DNA of 36,126 bases. Origin: Erythrobacter sp. GTDB lineage: Bacteria > Pseudomonadota > Alphaproteobacteria > Sphingomonadales > Sphingomonadaceae. The DNA lies in assembly GCA_023653115.1 (NCBI GenBank), contig JAMNXO010000016.1, positions 1-36,126 of the forward strand, read 5' to 3'. The position numbers and the translations under genes are program-made. Below, one piece after another: positions 6,406 to 15,315 of the stretch (positions are counted from its first letter, which is position 1; each line of letters opens with the position of its first letter). A model generated the notes under the pieces. The model saw only the letters and a list, made by a program, of their open reading frames with translations. It was not told where the DNA came from and made no database searches.

Positions 6406-8663
6406 CCCACCACGCCCGCGCCGGCCAGCACCGCCAGCGTCAGCACATCGGGCACGGTCGCCGTCATCGGCACGATCTGCACCGGCTTTTCCATACCGAT
6501 CAGCATCGGGCCGATGGTGGCGTTGCTGCCCAATTCGCGCAGCAGCTTGGCCGAAAGGTTGGCCGATTGCAGCCCCGGCATGATCAGCACATTGGCCGGG
6601 CCGGACAGGCGGCTGAACGGATAGAGCGCCATCACCTTGGGGTTGAGCGCGGCATCGGGCGCCATTTCGCCTTCATATTCTAAGCCCGGCTCCTCGCGGT
6701 CAAGGATCGCCACCGCCTCGCGGATGCTCCCGAGCCATTGGCCCGAGGGATTGCCAAAGGTCGAATAGCTGAGGAACGCGACGCGCGGTTCGTGGCCCAT
6801 GCGGCGGGCGACCGCAGCGGTCTCCTTGGCGATATGGGCGAGTTCGTCGGCGTTGGGACGCTCGTTGATGGTGGTGTCGGCGAGGAAGGTGGTGTGGTTC
6901 TTGCCGATCATCATGTGGATGCCGAACGGCAGCGCGCCCTGCTTGTGATCAAGCACCAGATTCACCTCGCGCACGGTCTGGGCAAAGGTGCGGGTCATGC
7001 CGGTGATGATACCGTCGCCGTGCCCCAGCGCTACCAGCAGCGAGGCGAAGACGTTGCGATCCTGGTTCACCATCCGCCGCACATCGCGCATGGTGTAGCC
7101 GCGCCGCTGCAGCCGCTTGTAGAGATAGTCGACCATCGCGGGCACGTGCTCGCTATCGGCCGAGTTCTGGATTTCGAAGCTGGCCGGATCGCTCACCGAA
7201 AGCTGGTGCAGCTTGTCGAGCACTGCCTTGGTGCGGCCCACCAGAATGGGCGTGCCATAGCCGAAATCGCGGAACTGGATTGCGGCGCGCAGCACCACTT
7301 CCTCTTCCGCTTCGGCAAACACCATCCGCTTGGGGTTCGCGGCGGCGCTTTCATACACGCCGGTCAGCACCGAGGTGGTGGGATTGAGGCGCGAGCGCAG
7401 CGCCACGCGGTAGGCATCGAAATCCTCGATCCCCGCCTTGGCCACGCCCGAATCCATCGCCGCCTTGGCGACCGCCGAAGAGACGACCTCGATCAGGCGC
7501 GGATCGAACGGGGCAGGGATGATGTAATTGGTGCCGAACTTGTGGTTCTTGCCATAGGCCGAGGCGACTTCTTCTGGCACCTGACGCCGCGCCAGCTCGG
7601 CGATGGCGTGCGCGGCGGCGACCTTCATTTCTTCATTGATCGTGGTCGCCTGCACATCCAGCGCGCCGCGGAAGATGAAGGGGAAGCCCAACACGTTGTT
7701 GACCTGGTTCGGGAAATCGCTGCGCCCGGTGGCGATGATCGCATCGGGGCGCACCGCCTTGGCTTCGTCGGGCATGATTTCCGGAACCGGATTGGCCATC
7801 GCAAAGATGATCGGCTTGTCGGCCATCTTCTTGACCCACTCGGGCTTCAATGCGCCCGCTGCCGAAAGGCCGAGGAAGATGTCCGCGCCCACCAGCGCCT
7901 CTTCCAGGCTGGTGGCCGTGGTGGCGACCGCATGGGCGCTCTTCCACTGGTCGACGCCTTCGCGCCCCGGAGTGATCGGGCCGGAACGGTCGCACATGAT
8001 GACGTTTTCGTGCCGCACGCCCATCGCCTTGATCAGCGCGGTGCAGGCAATCGCCGCTGCGCCTGCGCCATTGACCACCACCTTCACGTCTTTGAATTCG
8101 CGCCCGGTAATGTGGCAGGCGTTGAGCAGGCCGGCAGCCGTGATGATCGCGGTGCCGTGCTGGTCGTCATGCATCACCGGTATCTTCATGCGCTCGCGCA
8201 GCGCGGCTTCGATGATGAAGCATTCCGGCGCCTTGATATCCTCAAGGTTGATGCCGCCAAAAGTCGGCTCCATCAGCGCGACCGCATTGATGAAGGCTTC
8301 GGGATCTTCGGTGTCGAGTTCGATGTCGATGGAATCGACGTCGGCGAAGCGCTTGAACAGCACCGCCTTGCCTTCCATCACCGGCTTGGACGCGAGCGCA
8401 CCAAGATTGCCGAGGCCGAGGATCGCGGTGCCGTTGCTGATCACCGCCACCAGATTGGCCTTGGCGGTGTAACGCGCGGCGAGCGCCGGATCGGCCGCAA
8501 TCGCCTCCACCGGAACCGCCACGCCGGGCGAATAGGCAAGGCTGAGGTCACGCTGCGAGGTCATCGGCTTGGTCGCGACGATCTCCAGCTTACCCGGCCG
8601 GATCGTCTCGTGATAGAACAGCGCCTCGCGTGCGGTGAAGCCGCCCTTGTTCTCTTCGGCCAT
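6402..8663 (-). CDS. maeB: NADP-dependent malic enzyme with C-terminal phosphotransacetylase-like domain
   Basis: MaeB oxidatively decarboxylates malate to pyruvate and CO2 with reduction of NADP+, supplying NADPH and pyruvate. From the ATG at 8663 the protein is 753 residues, the usual size of the large fused type. The N-terminal malic domain shows SLAYSPGVAVP and MEGKAVLFKRFADVDSIDIE; the Rossmann domain contains VVNGAGAAAIAC and NPVPEIMPDEA. After about residue 430 follows a phosphate acetyltransferase-like domain (PKRMVFAEAEEE, ITGMTRTFAQTVREV, MPGLQSANLSAKLL). In enterobacterial MaeB this domain is regulatory rather than catalytic. The frame stays open upstream to 8846, but MAEENKGGFTAREALFYHE is the conserved N-terminus and an AAGGGG element precedes it. 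The gene diverges from mutS and is coupled to the small membrane protein gene downstream. Confidence 0.95.
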   Translation of the reverse strand: MAEENKGGFTAREALFYHETIRPGKLEIVATKPMTSQRDLSLAYSPGVAVPVEAIAADPALAARYTAKANLVAVISNGTAILGLGNLGALASKPVMEGKAVLFKRFADVDSIDIELDTEDPEAFINAVALMEPTFGGINLEDIKAPECFIIEAALRERMKIPVMHDDQHGTAIITAAGLLNACHITGREFKDVKVVVNGAGAAAIACTALIKAMGVRHENVIMCDRSGPITPGREGVDQWKSAHAVATTATSLEEALVGADIFLGLSAAGALKPEWVKKMADKPIIFAMANPVPEIMPDEAKAVRPDAIIATGRSDFPNQVNNVLGFPFIFRGALDVQATTINEEMKVAAAHAIAELARRQVPEEVASAYGKNHKFGTNYIIPAPFDPRLIEVVSSAVAKAAMDSGVAKAGIEDFDAYRVALRSRLNPTTSVLTGVYESAAANPKRMVFAEAEEEVVLRAAIQFRDFGYGTPILVGRTKAVLDKLHQLSVSDPASFEIQNSADSEHVPAMVDYLYKRLQRRGYTMRDVRRMVNQDRNVFASLLVALGHGDGIITGMTRTFAQTVREVNLVLDHKQGALPFGIHMMIGKNHTTFLADTTINERPNADELAHIAKETAAVARRMGHEPRVAFLSYSTFGNPSGQWLGSIREAVAILDREEPGLEYEGEMAPDAALNPKVMALYPFSRLSGPANVLIMPGLQSANLSAKLLRELGSNATIGPMLIGMEKPVQIVPMTATVPDVLTLAVLAGAGVVG

Positions 8664-8815
8664 GATGCTCGATCCCCTTGCTGACGCGCCGTTTGTCCCG
8701 GGCCACTCATTAACCGCGCGGAGCGGCAAGCGATAGGGCCGAAATCGCCCGAGTTCGGGGGAAAGCGCAAGCGCCGGACATTCCGAATCGCGGCGCGCAG
8801 GGCTAGGCCCGCAGG

Positions 8816-11458
8816 ATGGCCGCGCTCCCCGATTCCAAGCCCACACCGATGATGGCGCAATACCTCGCGCTGCGGGAAGAGGCGGGTGATGCGCTGCTGT
8901 TCTACCGGATGGGCGATTTCTTCGAGCTGTTCTTCGAAGACGCGCGAACAGCCGCCGCTATTCTCGACATCGCGCTGACGACGCGGGGCGAGCATCAAGG
9001 TGCGCCAATCCCTATGTGCGGGGTGCCGGTGCACTCGGCGGAAGGCTATCTGGCGCGGCTGATCAAGGCCGGTTGCCGGGTCGCGATTGCCGAACAGGTC
9101 GAAACGCCCGACGAGGCCAAGGCGCGGGCCAAGCGCGAAGGCACGCCTTCGTCCAAGGCGCTGGTGGGCCGGGCGATCGTGCGGCTGGTGACGGCGGGCA
9201 CGCTGACCGAGGAAGCCCTGCTCGAACCGCGCCGCGCCAATGTGCTGGCCGCGCTGGCGGAGCTGCGCGGTGTGATAGGGATTGCGGCGTGTGACGTCTC
9301 GACCGGCGCCATGGTGCTTGAGGACTGCGCGCCCGACATGCTCGGCGCGGCGCTCGCGCGAATGTCCCCGAGCGAGGTGGTGGTGCCCGAGGACTGGGCG
9401 CATGGCCCTGATGACGCGATTTTCCGCCCCCGCAGCACCTTTGCCAGTGATGCCGGGGCCGACCGGCTCAAAGCGCTCCATGGGGTGGCCACGCTCGATG
9501 CCTTTGGTGCCTTCACCCGCGCGATGCTGGGCGCAGCGGGCGGGCTGATCGCCTATCTCGATCACGTCGGACGCGGCAAACTGCCGCTGCTGTTGCCCCC
9601 GGTGGCGCGCGCGGCCGCGGCTGGCATGGCGATGGACGAGGCCACAAGGGCAAGCCTCGAAATCCTCGAAAGCACCACGGGAGGCCGCGCGGGCAGCCTG
9701 ATCGGCGCGGTGGATCGCTGCGTTACGGGCGCGGGCTCGCGGTTGCTTGCCGAAGACCTGTCGGCGCCGCTGCTTGATGTCCAAGCGATCGAAGCGCGGC
9801 TCGCACTGGTGCAGTTCTGGCGTGATCGCCCGATTGAACGGGCGCAGCTGCGCGATAGCCTGCGCGCCATCCCCGATCTGGGCCGCGCGCTCGGGCGGGT
9901 GGTGGCGGGCCGGGGATCCCCGCGCGATCTCGGCCAGCTGCGCGACGGCTTAAGCGAAGCGGCGCGGCTGCATCACTGGTTGAGCGGCGCACCGGATCGC
10001 CCTGCGCTGCTGGACGATGTGCTCGCCCGGCTCACCGGCCACGGCGCGTTGACCGACTGGCTGGCGCGCGCGCTGGTGCCGACCCCGCCGACCGAGCGCG
10101 GTAATGGCGGCTTCATCGCCGATGGCTATGACGCGGCGCTCGATGAATTGCGCGCCACGTCGGGCGATGCGCGCCGCGCGATTGCCGTGATGGAGGCGCG
10201 CTACCGCGACGAGACCGGCATCGCGACATTGAAAATCCGCCACAACGGCGTGCTTGGCTATTTCATCGAGGTCGCCGCGCGCCATGCCGATGCGCTGATG
10301 GCGCCGGACAGCGGCTTCACCCACCGCCAGACGATGGCAGGCGCGGTGCGCTTCAACTCGCTGAAGCTGCACGAGGAGGCTGCGCGGATTGCCGAGGCGG
10401 GCGGCCACGCGCTGGCGGCTGAGGAGGCGCACTTCGAAGAGCTGGTCACCGAAGTCGTCGCCGTGCGCGAAGCCATCGCCGCCACCGCCGCCGCGCTCGC
10501 CCGGATCGATGTCGCTGCCGGGATTGCCGAACGAGCGGCGGAGGGCGACTGGTGCCGCCCCGCAATCGCAGAAGACGCCGGGCTCGCCATCACCGGCGGG
10601 CGTCATCCGGTGGTCGAAGCCGCGCTCGCCAAGGCGGGTGAGCGCTTTGTCGCCAATGACTGCGTGCTGGCAAGCGACAACCGCTTGTGGCTGATCGGCG
10701 GCCCAAACATGGGCGGCAAATCGACCTTCCTGCGCCAGAACGCGCTGATCGTTCTGCTGGCGCAGGCGGGCTGCTTTGTCCCCGCCAGCGCGGCGCGGAT
10801 CGGGCTGGTCGACCGCCTTTTCAGCCGCGTCGGCGCGGCGGACAATCTGGCGCGCGGCCGCTCCACCTTCATGGTCGAGATGGTCGAGACCGCTGCCATC
10901 CTCGCGCAGGCGACGGGCCGCAGCTTCGTGATCCTTGATGAAGTCGGGCGCGGCACGTCGACCTATGACGGGCTGGCGCTCGCCTGGGCGGTGGCCGAGG
11001 CGGTGCATTCGCAGATCCGCTGCCGTTGCCTGTTCGCCACCCACTACCACGAACTCGCGCGGCTGGCCGAGACCTGCGAGGCATTGTCGCTGCATCATGT
11101 GCGCGCGCGCGAATGGCAGGGCGATCTGGTGCTGCTGCACGAACTGGCGCAGGGCCCGGCGGATCGCTCCTACGGCCTTGCTGTGGCGCGGCTGGCAGGC
11201 GTGCCGGGGCCGGTGGTGGAGCGTGCCAAGGCGGTGCTCGAAAAGCTCGAAGCCACCCGCGAGGCAACCGGCGGGATCGCCGCTGGACTGGGCGATCTGC
11301 CGCTATTCGCCGCCCTGCGCGCCGAACCGCAGCCCGCCTCTCCCGAACAGCAACTCGCCGAAGCCTTGCGCGATGCCGATCTCGACGCGCTGACCCCGCG
11401 CGAGGCGCTCGATCTGCTTTACGAATGGAAGCGTGCCCTGCCGCAGGCGCGGGGCTGA
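8816..11458 (+). CDS. mutS: DNA mismatch repair protein MutS
   Basis: MutS recognises base mismatches and small loops and, with MutL, starts strand-directed repair. The 880-residue protein has the N-terminal mismatch-binding domain with the intercalating F-x-E motif in RMGDFFELF (about residues 32-40), connector and lever/clamp domains, and a C-terminal ABC-type ATPase. The ATPase has Walker A GGPNMGGKST (628-637), Walker B FVILDEVGRGTST and the conserved FATHYHEL segment. The extreme C-terminus (ALTPREALDLLYEWKR) matches the tetramerisation tail. The ATG at 8816 has only a weak GCAGG next to it; the protein starts close to the usual MutS N-terminus (TPMMAQYLALREEAGD). Neighbours do not suggest an operon: maeB diverges, and a small membrane protein gene follows after 42 bases. 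Confidence 0.97.
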   Translation: MAALPDSKPTPMMAQYLALREEAGDALLFYRMGDFFELFFEDARTAAAILDIALTTRGEHQGAPIPMCGVPVHSAEGYLARLIKAGCRVAIAEQVETPDEAKARAKREGTPSSKALVGRAIVRLVTAGTLTEEALLEPRRANVLAALAELRGVIGIAACDVSTGAMVLEDCAPDMLGAALARMSPSEVVVPEDWAHGPDDAIFRPRSTFASDAGADRLKALHGVATLDAFGAFTRAMLGAAGGLIAYLDHVGRGKLPLLLPPVARAAAAGMAMDEATRASLEILESTTGGRAGSLIGAVDRCVTGAGSRLLAEDLSAPLLDVQAIEARLALVQFWRDRPIERAQLRDSLRAIPDLGRALGRVVAGRGSPRDLGQLRDGLSEAARLHHWLSGAPDRPALLDDVLARLTGHGALTDWLARALVPTPPTERGNGGFIADGYDAALDELRATSGDARRAIAVMEARYRDETGIATLKIRHNGVLGYFIEVAARHADALMAPDSGFTHRQTMAGAVRFNSLKLHEEAARIAEAGGHALAAEEAHFEELVTEVVAVREAIAATAAALARIDVAAGIAERAAEGDWCRPAIAEDAGLAITGGRHPVVEAALAKAGERFVANDCVLASDNRLWLIGGPNMGGKSTFLRQNALIVLLAQAGCFVPASAARIGLVDRLFSRVGAADNLARGRSTFMVEMVETAAILAQATGRSFVILDEVGRGTSTYDGLALAWAVAEAVHSQIRCRCLFATHYHELARLAETCEALSLHHVRAREWQGDLVLLHELAQGPADRSYGLAVARLAGVPGPVVERAKAVLEKLEATREATGGIAAGLGDLPLFAALRAEPQPASPEQQLAEALRDADLDALTPREALDLLYEWKRALPQARG

Positions 11459-11500
11459 CATCCACCATAGCTTAACCGAACCCGCGCTAGGCTGCGGCGC

Positions 11501-11893
11501 ATGTCGAAAAGCCTTCTTACAAATCCCAAGGCCGCGCTCATGTTCGCCGGGATGACCATCCTCGGTGCGGTTGTGATTGTTGGCCCGCAGGGCGGCGGCG
11601 GCGTGCTTGATCAAGCGGTCGGCACAGTCGATCAGAAACGCGGCGCGGTTACCGAAAAAGCGCGCATCCGCCCGAAAGAACGCAGCGAAGAGATCGAGCC
11701 GCTCGATCCTGCCGCAGGCTGGGGCGGCACCGGGGATCCGGTGTTCGGCGATTTTACCGAAGAACCGGTCGCCGAGACGCCCGAGAGCGAGGCCGGCGAC
11801 ACGGCCCCCGGGCCGGAGGAGGCCGAGCCGCGCGCCTTAGAGGAAGACGAAGCGGAGGTCTCCTCGCCCAAGCTCGGCATTCAGCCGCAATAA
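11501..11893 (+). CDS. Small single-helix protein with acidic disordered tail
   Basis: A 130-residue protein begins MSKSLLTNPKAALMFAGMTI, with one hydrophobic helix at about 11-30 that could be a membrane anchor or an uncleaved signal. A glycine patch (GGGG) and a basic segment (about 45-60) follow. The last 70 residues are dominated by Glu, Asp, Pro and Ala and look disordered. The coding frame is the one with alphaproteobacterial third-position GC bias, and the neighbouring stops fit: mutS ends 42 bases before and the convergent gene ends 15 bases after. I recognise no family; similar proteins occur in sphingomonads as hypotheticals. No function is proposed. Confidence 0.55.
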   Translation: MSKSLLTNPKAALMFAGMTILGAVVIVGPQGGGGVLDQAVGTVDQKRGAVTEKARIRPKERSEEIEPLDPAAGWGGTGDPVFGDFTEEPVAETPESEAGDTAPGPEEAEPRALEEDEAEVSSPKLGIQPQ

Positions 11894-11908
11894 GTGGCGC
11901 GTGCCGCC

Positions 11909-12778
11909 TCAGCGGGTGGGAACGGGAAACTCGCCAGTATAGTCGTAGAACCCGCGCCCGGTCTTGCGGCCAAGCCAGCCGGCTTCGACATACTTCACCA
12001 GCAGCGGGGCCGGGCGATACTTGCTGTCGCGGGTGGTCTTGTAGAGCACCTTGATGATGTCGAGGCAGGTATCCAGCCCGACGAAATCGGCCAGTTGCAG
12101 CGGCCCCATCGGGTGGTTGAGGCCCAGACGGCAGCCCTTGTCGATATCCTCGATGCCCGCGGTCGACTGGCCGAGTACGAACACGGCCTCGTTGATCATG
12201 GGGAGCAGGATGCGGTTGACCACGAAGCCCGGCTCGTCCTGGCTCAGCACCACTTCCTTGCCGAGCCCGCGCGCAAAGGCGGTGACGCGGTCAGTCGTCG
12301 CGGGCGAGGTGGCAAGGCCGGGGATGACTTCGATCAGCCCCATCACCGGCACCGGATTGAAGAAGTGCAGCCCGATGAAGCGCGCCGGATCGGGCGAGAA
12401 ATTGGCCATGCGGGTGATCGGAATCGACGATGTGTTCGACGCCATGATCGCACCGGCCGAAAGCACCTTGCCGGCCGCCTCGAAGATCGCGTTCTTGACG
12501 GCCTCGCGCTCGGTCGCGGCTTCGATGATGAGATCAGCCTCGCTCATCGGCGCGTAATCGGCGACCGGGGTGATCCGTGCCAGCAGCGCCTCGGCCTCGG
12601 CGGCCTCGATCTTGCCGCGGCCCATCAGCTTGACCATCGCCTTCTCGACATTGGCCTTGCCCGCCTCGGCATGGGCCAGATCGACGTCTGACAGCAGGAC
12701 TGTCATGCCATTGGCGGCGACAGTCTGGGCGATACCGGTCCCCATCTGGCCGGCGCCGATAACGGCAATGTTGCGCAT
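11909..12778 (-). CDS. 3-hydroxybutyryl-CoA dehydrogenase
   Basis: This enzyme interconverts acetoacetyl-CoA and (S)-3-hydroxybutyryl-CoA using NAD(P)H, in fatty-acid/butanoate and possibly polyhydroxybutyrate-linked metabolism. The 289-residue single-domain form starts with a Rossmann fold ([15 protein letters not shown], GxGxxG at 8-13). It has the catalytic pair H138 in [11 protein letters not shown] and E150, with ASNTSS (113-118) lining the substrate pocket and [11 protein letters not shown] opening the C-terminal helical domain. Length and motifs match the paaH/fadB2-type family, so the exact symbol is left blank. It is last in a likely minus-strand operon, 76 bases after the adenosyltransferase gene. 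In many alphaproteobacteria etfBA lie between these two genes; here they do not. Confidence 0.92.
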   Translation of the reverse strand: MRNIAVIGAGQMGTGIAQTVAANGMTVLLSDVDLAHAEAGKANVEKAMVKLMGRGKIEAAEAEALLARITPVADYAPMSEADLIIEAATEREAVKNAIFEAAGKVLSAGAIMASNTSSIPITRMANFSPDPARFIGLHFFNPVPVMGLIEVIPGLATSPATTDRVTAFARGLGKEVVLSQDEPGFVVNRILLPMINEAVFVLGQSTAGIEDIDKGCRLGLNHPMGPLQLADFVGLDTCLDIIKVLYKTTRDSKYRPAPLLVKYVEAGWLGRKTGRGFYDYTGEFPVPTR

Positions 12779-12854
12779 GGTGTGTTCCTTCGCAGGTGCA
12801 GCAATTGCCCGCGCTGTTAGCGAGGGGTTCCTGCAAAAGCTAGCGATTAGCGCG

Positions 12855-13430
12855 CTACCTGTTTTTCCCGGGCACCCACTTCACATCCGCGCGGCCATCA
12901 TCATTGGTGGCGCGGGCAAGGACAAACAGCAGGTCGGACAGGCGATTGATATAGGCGAGCGCCGCCGGATTGACCGGAACTTCGGCAGACAGCGCCACCA
13001 TCGCCCGTTCCGCCGCGCGCGTGGTGGCCCGCGCAACATGGACGCGCGCCGCTGCCTCGCTCCCGCCCGGCAGCACGAAGCTGGTCAAAGGTTCCAGCCG
13101 TTCGTTGAGCGCATCAATCTGCTGCTCCAGCCATTCGGGCTGCGATGCGACGATCCGCAGCACCATGTCGGACGGGCTGAAATCGTCATTCTCCGCCGGG
13201 GTGGCAAGGTCTGCGCCGAGATCGAACAGATCGTTCTGCACGCGGGTGAGCGAGGCGCGTTGGGCGGCATCGGTCAGCGCGCAGATTGCCAGGCCGATTG
13301 CACTATTGGCCTCGTCCACCAGCCCCATTGCTTTGATCCGGGCGGAGAACTTCGGGCAGCGCGAGCCATCGACCAGGCCTGTCGTCCCGTCATCCCCGGT
13401 GCGGGTGTAGATCCGGTTGAGCTTGACCAT
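12855..13430 (-). CDS. pduO: PduO-type cob(I)alamin adenosyltransferase
   Basis: The enzyme transfers the adenosyl group of ATP to cob(I)alamin to form adenosylcobalamin, the cofactor of methylmalonyl-CoA mutase and some ribonucleotide reductases. The 191-residue protein has the N-terminal ATP-binding signature [12 protein letters not shown] (8-19), the central helix with [14 protein letters not shown] and the C-terminal [14 protein letters not shown], all diagnostic of the PduO-type trimer. The start at 13430 gives the usual [14 protein letters not shown]-terminus. Its start is 10 bases after the stop of the HIG1-like gene, consistent with one operon. The name cobO belongs to an unrelated fold and is avoided. 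Confidence 0.93.
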   Translation of the reverse strand: MVKLNRIYTRTGDDGTTGLVDGSRCPKFSARIKAMGLVDEANSAIGLAICALTDAAQRASLTRVQNDLFDLGADLATPAENDDFSPSDMVLRIVASQPEWLEQQIDALNERLEPLTSFVLPGGSEAAARVHVARATTRAAERAMVALSAEVPVNPAALAYINRLSDLLFVLARATNDDGRADVKWVPGKNR

Positions 13431-13440
13431 AGAGGCGCCG

Positions 13441-13680
13441 TCAGGAGTTGCCGGCGGCCAGCAGACCTAGAATTATGACCACCCCGATCGCCATGGCCTG
13501 ATACTTCACGCGCGCGAACATCGCCTTGTTCTGGGCGAGCTGCATATCGGTCGCGGTCGAGCCTTCGCCGGTTTCGAGGTCGATCTTGGTCGTCTTGAGG
13601 AAGGCGACGATCCCTCGGATCAGCGAAAACGCGACGAGCCCCATCAGGACAAGCAGCACGGGTATGAGGACATAGTTCAT
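13441..13680 (-). CDS. Twin-transmembrane HIG1-domain small protein
   Basis: A 79-residue protein starts MNYVLIPVLLVLMGLVAFSL. It has two membrane helices (about 3-28 and 58-76) separated by a hydrophilic loop (TKIDLETGEGSTATDMQLAQNKAMFARVKYQ split across 30-58). The pattern, especially QNKAMFARVKYQ before the second helix, fits the hypoxia-induced HIG1 family. Eukaryotic members assist respiratory complex IV, and a similar role in bacteria is only a suggestion. The ATG at 13680 has no purine-rich ribosome site. An upstream in-frame start exists but lies within gluQ and would add non-conserved residues. It sits between gluQ (25-base gap) and pduO (10-base gap). Confidence 0.75.
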   Translation of the reverse strand: MNYVLIPVLLVLMGLVAFSLIRGIVAFLKTTKIDLETGEGSTATDMQLAQNKAMFARVKYQAMAIGVVIILGLLAAGNS

Positions 13681-13705
13681 GGAGGCTACAATGGACGCTT
13701 GGCGC

Positions 13706-14536
13706 TCAGGTTCCAAGCCGCAAATGCTGCAAGCGCAGTTGCTGCGCAAGCACGCGGCCGTCCTCGCCCGCCTGACGCCGTTCGGCGAGCGCCGGCGAAC
13801 CGCGCCGCTTGGCGAGTTTCTGGCCGGTATCGTCGGTCAGCAGGCCGTGGTGGTGCCAGCGCGGCACCGGCAGTCCCAACAGGGCCTGCAAGGTGCGGTG
13901 GACATGGGAGGCTGCCAGCAGATCCGCCCCGCGCGTCACCAGCGTCACGTCGTCGGCCGCATCATCGAGCGTCACCGCGAGGTGGTAGCTGGCGGGCAAG
14001 TCCTTGCGCACCAGCACCACATCGCCGAGGCCTGACAGGTCGACGCTCCGCGGCCCGGCCAGGTCGTCTTCCCACACCAGCGGGCCGGTGTCCGCCAGCG
14101 CCTTTGCCGCATCGAGCCGCCAGGCCGCAGGGAGCGCCGGATCGGGCGGGGCGTGCCGGCAGGTGCCAGGATAGATCAGGCCATCGCAGCCCTCGACAGC
14201 GCCCGCCTCCTCGATCTGCTTGCGGGTGCAGGTGCAGGGATAGATCAATCCGCGCGCTTTCAGTCGCTTTGCCGCCGCGGCATAGCTGGCAAGGCGGGTC
14301 GACTGCGCGGGCACCTCGTCCCATTCCAGCCCCAGCCATTCCAGATCGCGGCGGAATTCGTCGGCCAGTTCCGGGCGCGAGCGGGGCCCGTCAATATCCT
14401 CGATCCTGAGCAGAAACCGCCCGCCGCTCGCCTTTGCCAGATCATGCGCGACAATCGCCGAAAGGGCATGGCCAAGATGCAGTGGCCCGTTGGGACTGGG
14501 CGCGAACCGGGTTACAAGAGGAGCGCAATTGGGCAT
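13706..14536 (-). CDS. gluQ: Glutamyl-Q tRNA(Asp) synthetase
   Basis: GluQRS attaches glutamate to the queuosine base at position 34 of tRNA(Asp), using a truncated GluRS catalytic core without the anticodon-binding domain. The 276-residue protein has the class I motifs FAPSPNGPLHLGH (HIGH equivalent 20-23) and KLAKR (KMSKS equivalent). Its zinc site pattern is C101-x-C103, Y122 and C126, in YPCTCTRK and IYPGTCRH, which distinguishes GluQRS from GltX. The start MPNCAPLVTRFAPSP is chosen because it is nearest the catalytic domain. The frame is open to 14671 with alternative ATGs (e.g. 14584), and no strong ribosome site decides. It is the first gene of the probable gluQ-HIG1-pduO-hbd operon; upstream lie two inverted DnaA-box-like sequences. 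Confidence 0.92.
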   Translation of the reverse strand: MPNCAPLVTRFAPSPNGPLHLGHALSAIVAHDLAKASGGRFLLRIEDIDGPRSRPELADEFRRDLEWLGLEWDEVPAQSTRLASYAAAAKRLKARGLIYPCTCTRKQIEEAGAVEGCDGLIYPGTCRHAPPDPALPAAWRLDAAKALADTGPLVWEDDLAGPRSVDLSGLGDVVLVRKDLPASYHLAVTLDDAADDVTLVTRGADLLAASHVHRTLQALLGLPVPRWHHHGLLTDDTGQKLAKRRGSPALAERRQAGEDGRVLAQQLRLQHLRLGT

Positions 14537-14570
14537 CGGCAATGCCCATGCCACAGGACATATCCTTGCG

Positions 14571-14619
14571 CTATCCACAGGCATTGCACAGGCTGTCCGC
14601 AGATTGACCCTGTGGATAG
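14571..14619. repeat. Inverted pair of DnaA-box-like sequences
   Basis: CTATCCACAGG at 14571-14581 and its exact complement CCTGTGGATAG at 14609-14619 form an 11-base perfect inverted repeat around a 27-base spacer. CTATCCACA differs from the DnaA box TTATNCACA only at the first base. The pair sits between divergent gluQ and the HNH gene, so it could bind DnaA as a regulator or titration site, or form a stem in the gluQ leader. Confidence 0.55.
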
Positions 14620-14690
14620 CCACCCTGTCACGGGTTTGACTCTTTGGTTTGCGAAGGCAGGATGCAGTCAATCAGGGAGGAACGCTCACC

Positions 14691-15299
14691 GTGTTCAACG
14701 CCGAACTGATCGAGAAAGCGGCCCGTTTTCGCGGCCTCGATGAAGACCCGACGCGCAATCTTTCGGCCTGTCCGGCGCTGGTGCTGAACGCCGATTATAC
14801 GCCGCTGTCCTACTATCCCCTGAGCCTGTGGCCATGGCAGACCGCGATCAAGGCGGTGTTCCTTGACCGGGTCGACATTGTCGCCAGCTACGACCGCGAG
14901 GTCCATTCGCCCAGCCTCGACATGAAGATCCCGAGCGTCATCGCGCTCCGGCAATATGTGAAGCAGAGCGAGTTTCCCGCCTTCACCCGCTTCAACCTGT
15001 TCCTGCGCGATCGCTTCCAGTGCCAGTATTGCGGCAGCCACGATCACCTGACCTTCGATCACGTCATCCCGCGCCGGCTCGGCGGGCGGACGACATGGGA
15101 GAACATCATCACCGCCTGCGCGCCGTGCAACATGAAGAAGGGCGGACGCACCCCGAAACAGGCAGGGATGCCGGTGCATCAGGCCCCGATCCGCCCGACC
15201 AGCTGGCAATTGCAGCAACACGGCAAGCTGTTCCCGCCGGGCTACCTCCACGAAACCTGGCGCGACTGGCTCTATTGGGACATCGAACTGGAGGCTTGA
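14691..15299 (+). CDS. HNH endonuclease family protein
   Basis: A 202-residue protein with a central HNH nuclease domain: zinc-binding pair C111-x2-C114 in CQYCG, the catalytic D123-H124 in TFDHVIPRRLGG, the N of WENI and the second pair C143-x2-C146 in ACAPCN. The flanking sequences, LVLNADYTPLSYYPLSLWPWQ near the N-terminus and LHETWRDWLYWDIELEA at the end, are those of a conserved alphaproteobacterial HNH family encoded outside restriction or mobile loci. Its substrate is not established. The start is taken as GTG 14691 because GGGAGG lies 10 bases upstream; a TTG at 14649 is less likely. It is divergent from gluQ and convergent with the acyltransferase gene, 16 bases apart. Confidence 0.88.
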   Translation: MFNAELIEKAARFRGLDEDPTRNLSACPALVLNADYTPLSYYPLSLWPWQTAIKAVFLDRVDIVASYDREVHSPSLDMKIPSVIALRQYVKQSEFPAFTRFNLFLRDRFQCQYCGSHDHLTFDHVIPRRLGGRTTWENIITACAPCNMKKGGRTPKQAGMPVHQAPIRPTSWQLQQHGKLFPPGYLHETWRDWLYWDIELEA

Positions 15300-15315
15300 G
15301 GCGCGGGCGACGCGC

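Noticed and set aside
14691..15299. HNH endonuclease as part of a restriction system, homing element or phage
   Set aside because: No methyltransferase, intron or phage gene is adjacent. The flanking sequence is that of a conserved chromosomal alphaproteobacterial family.
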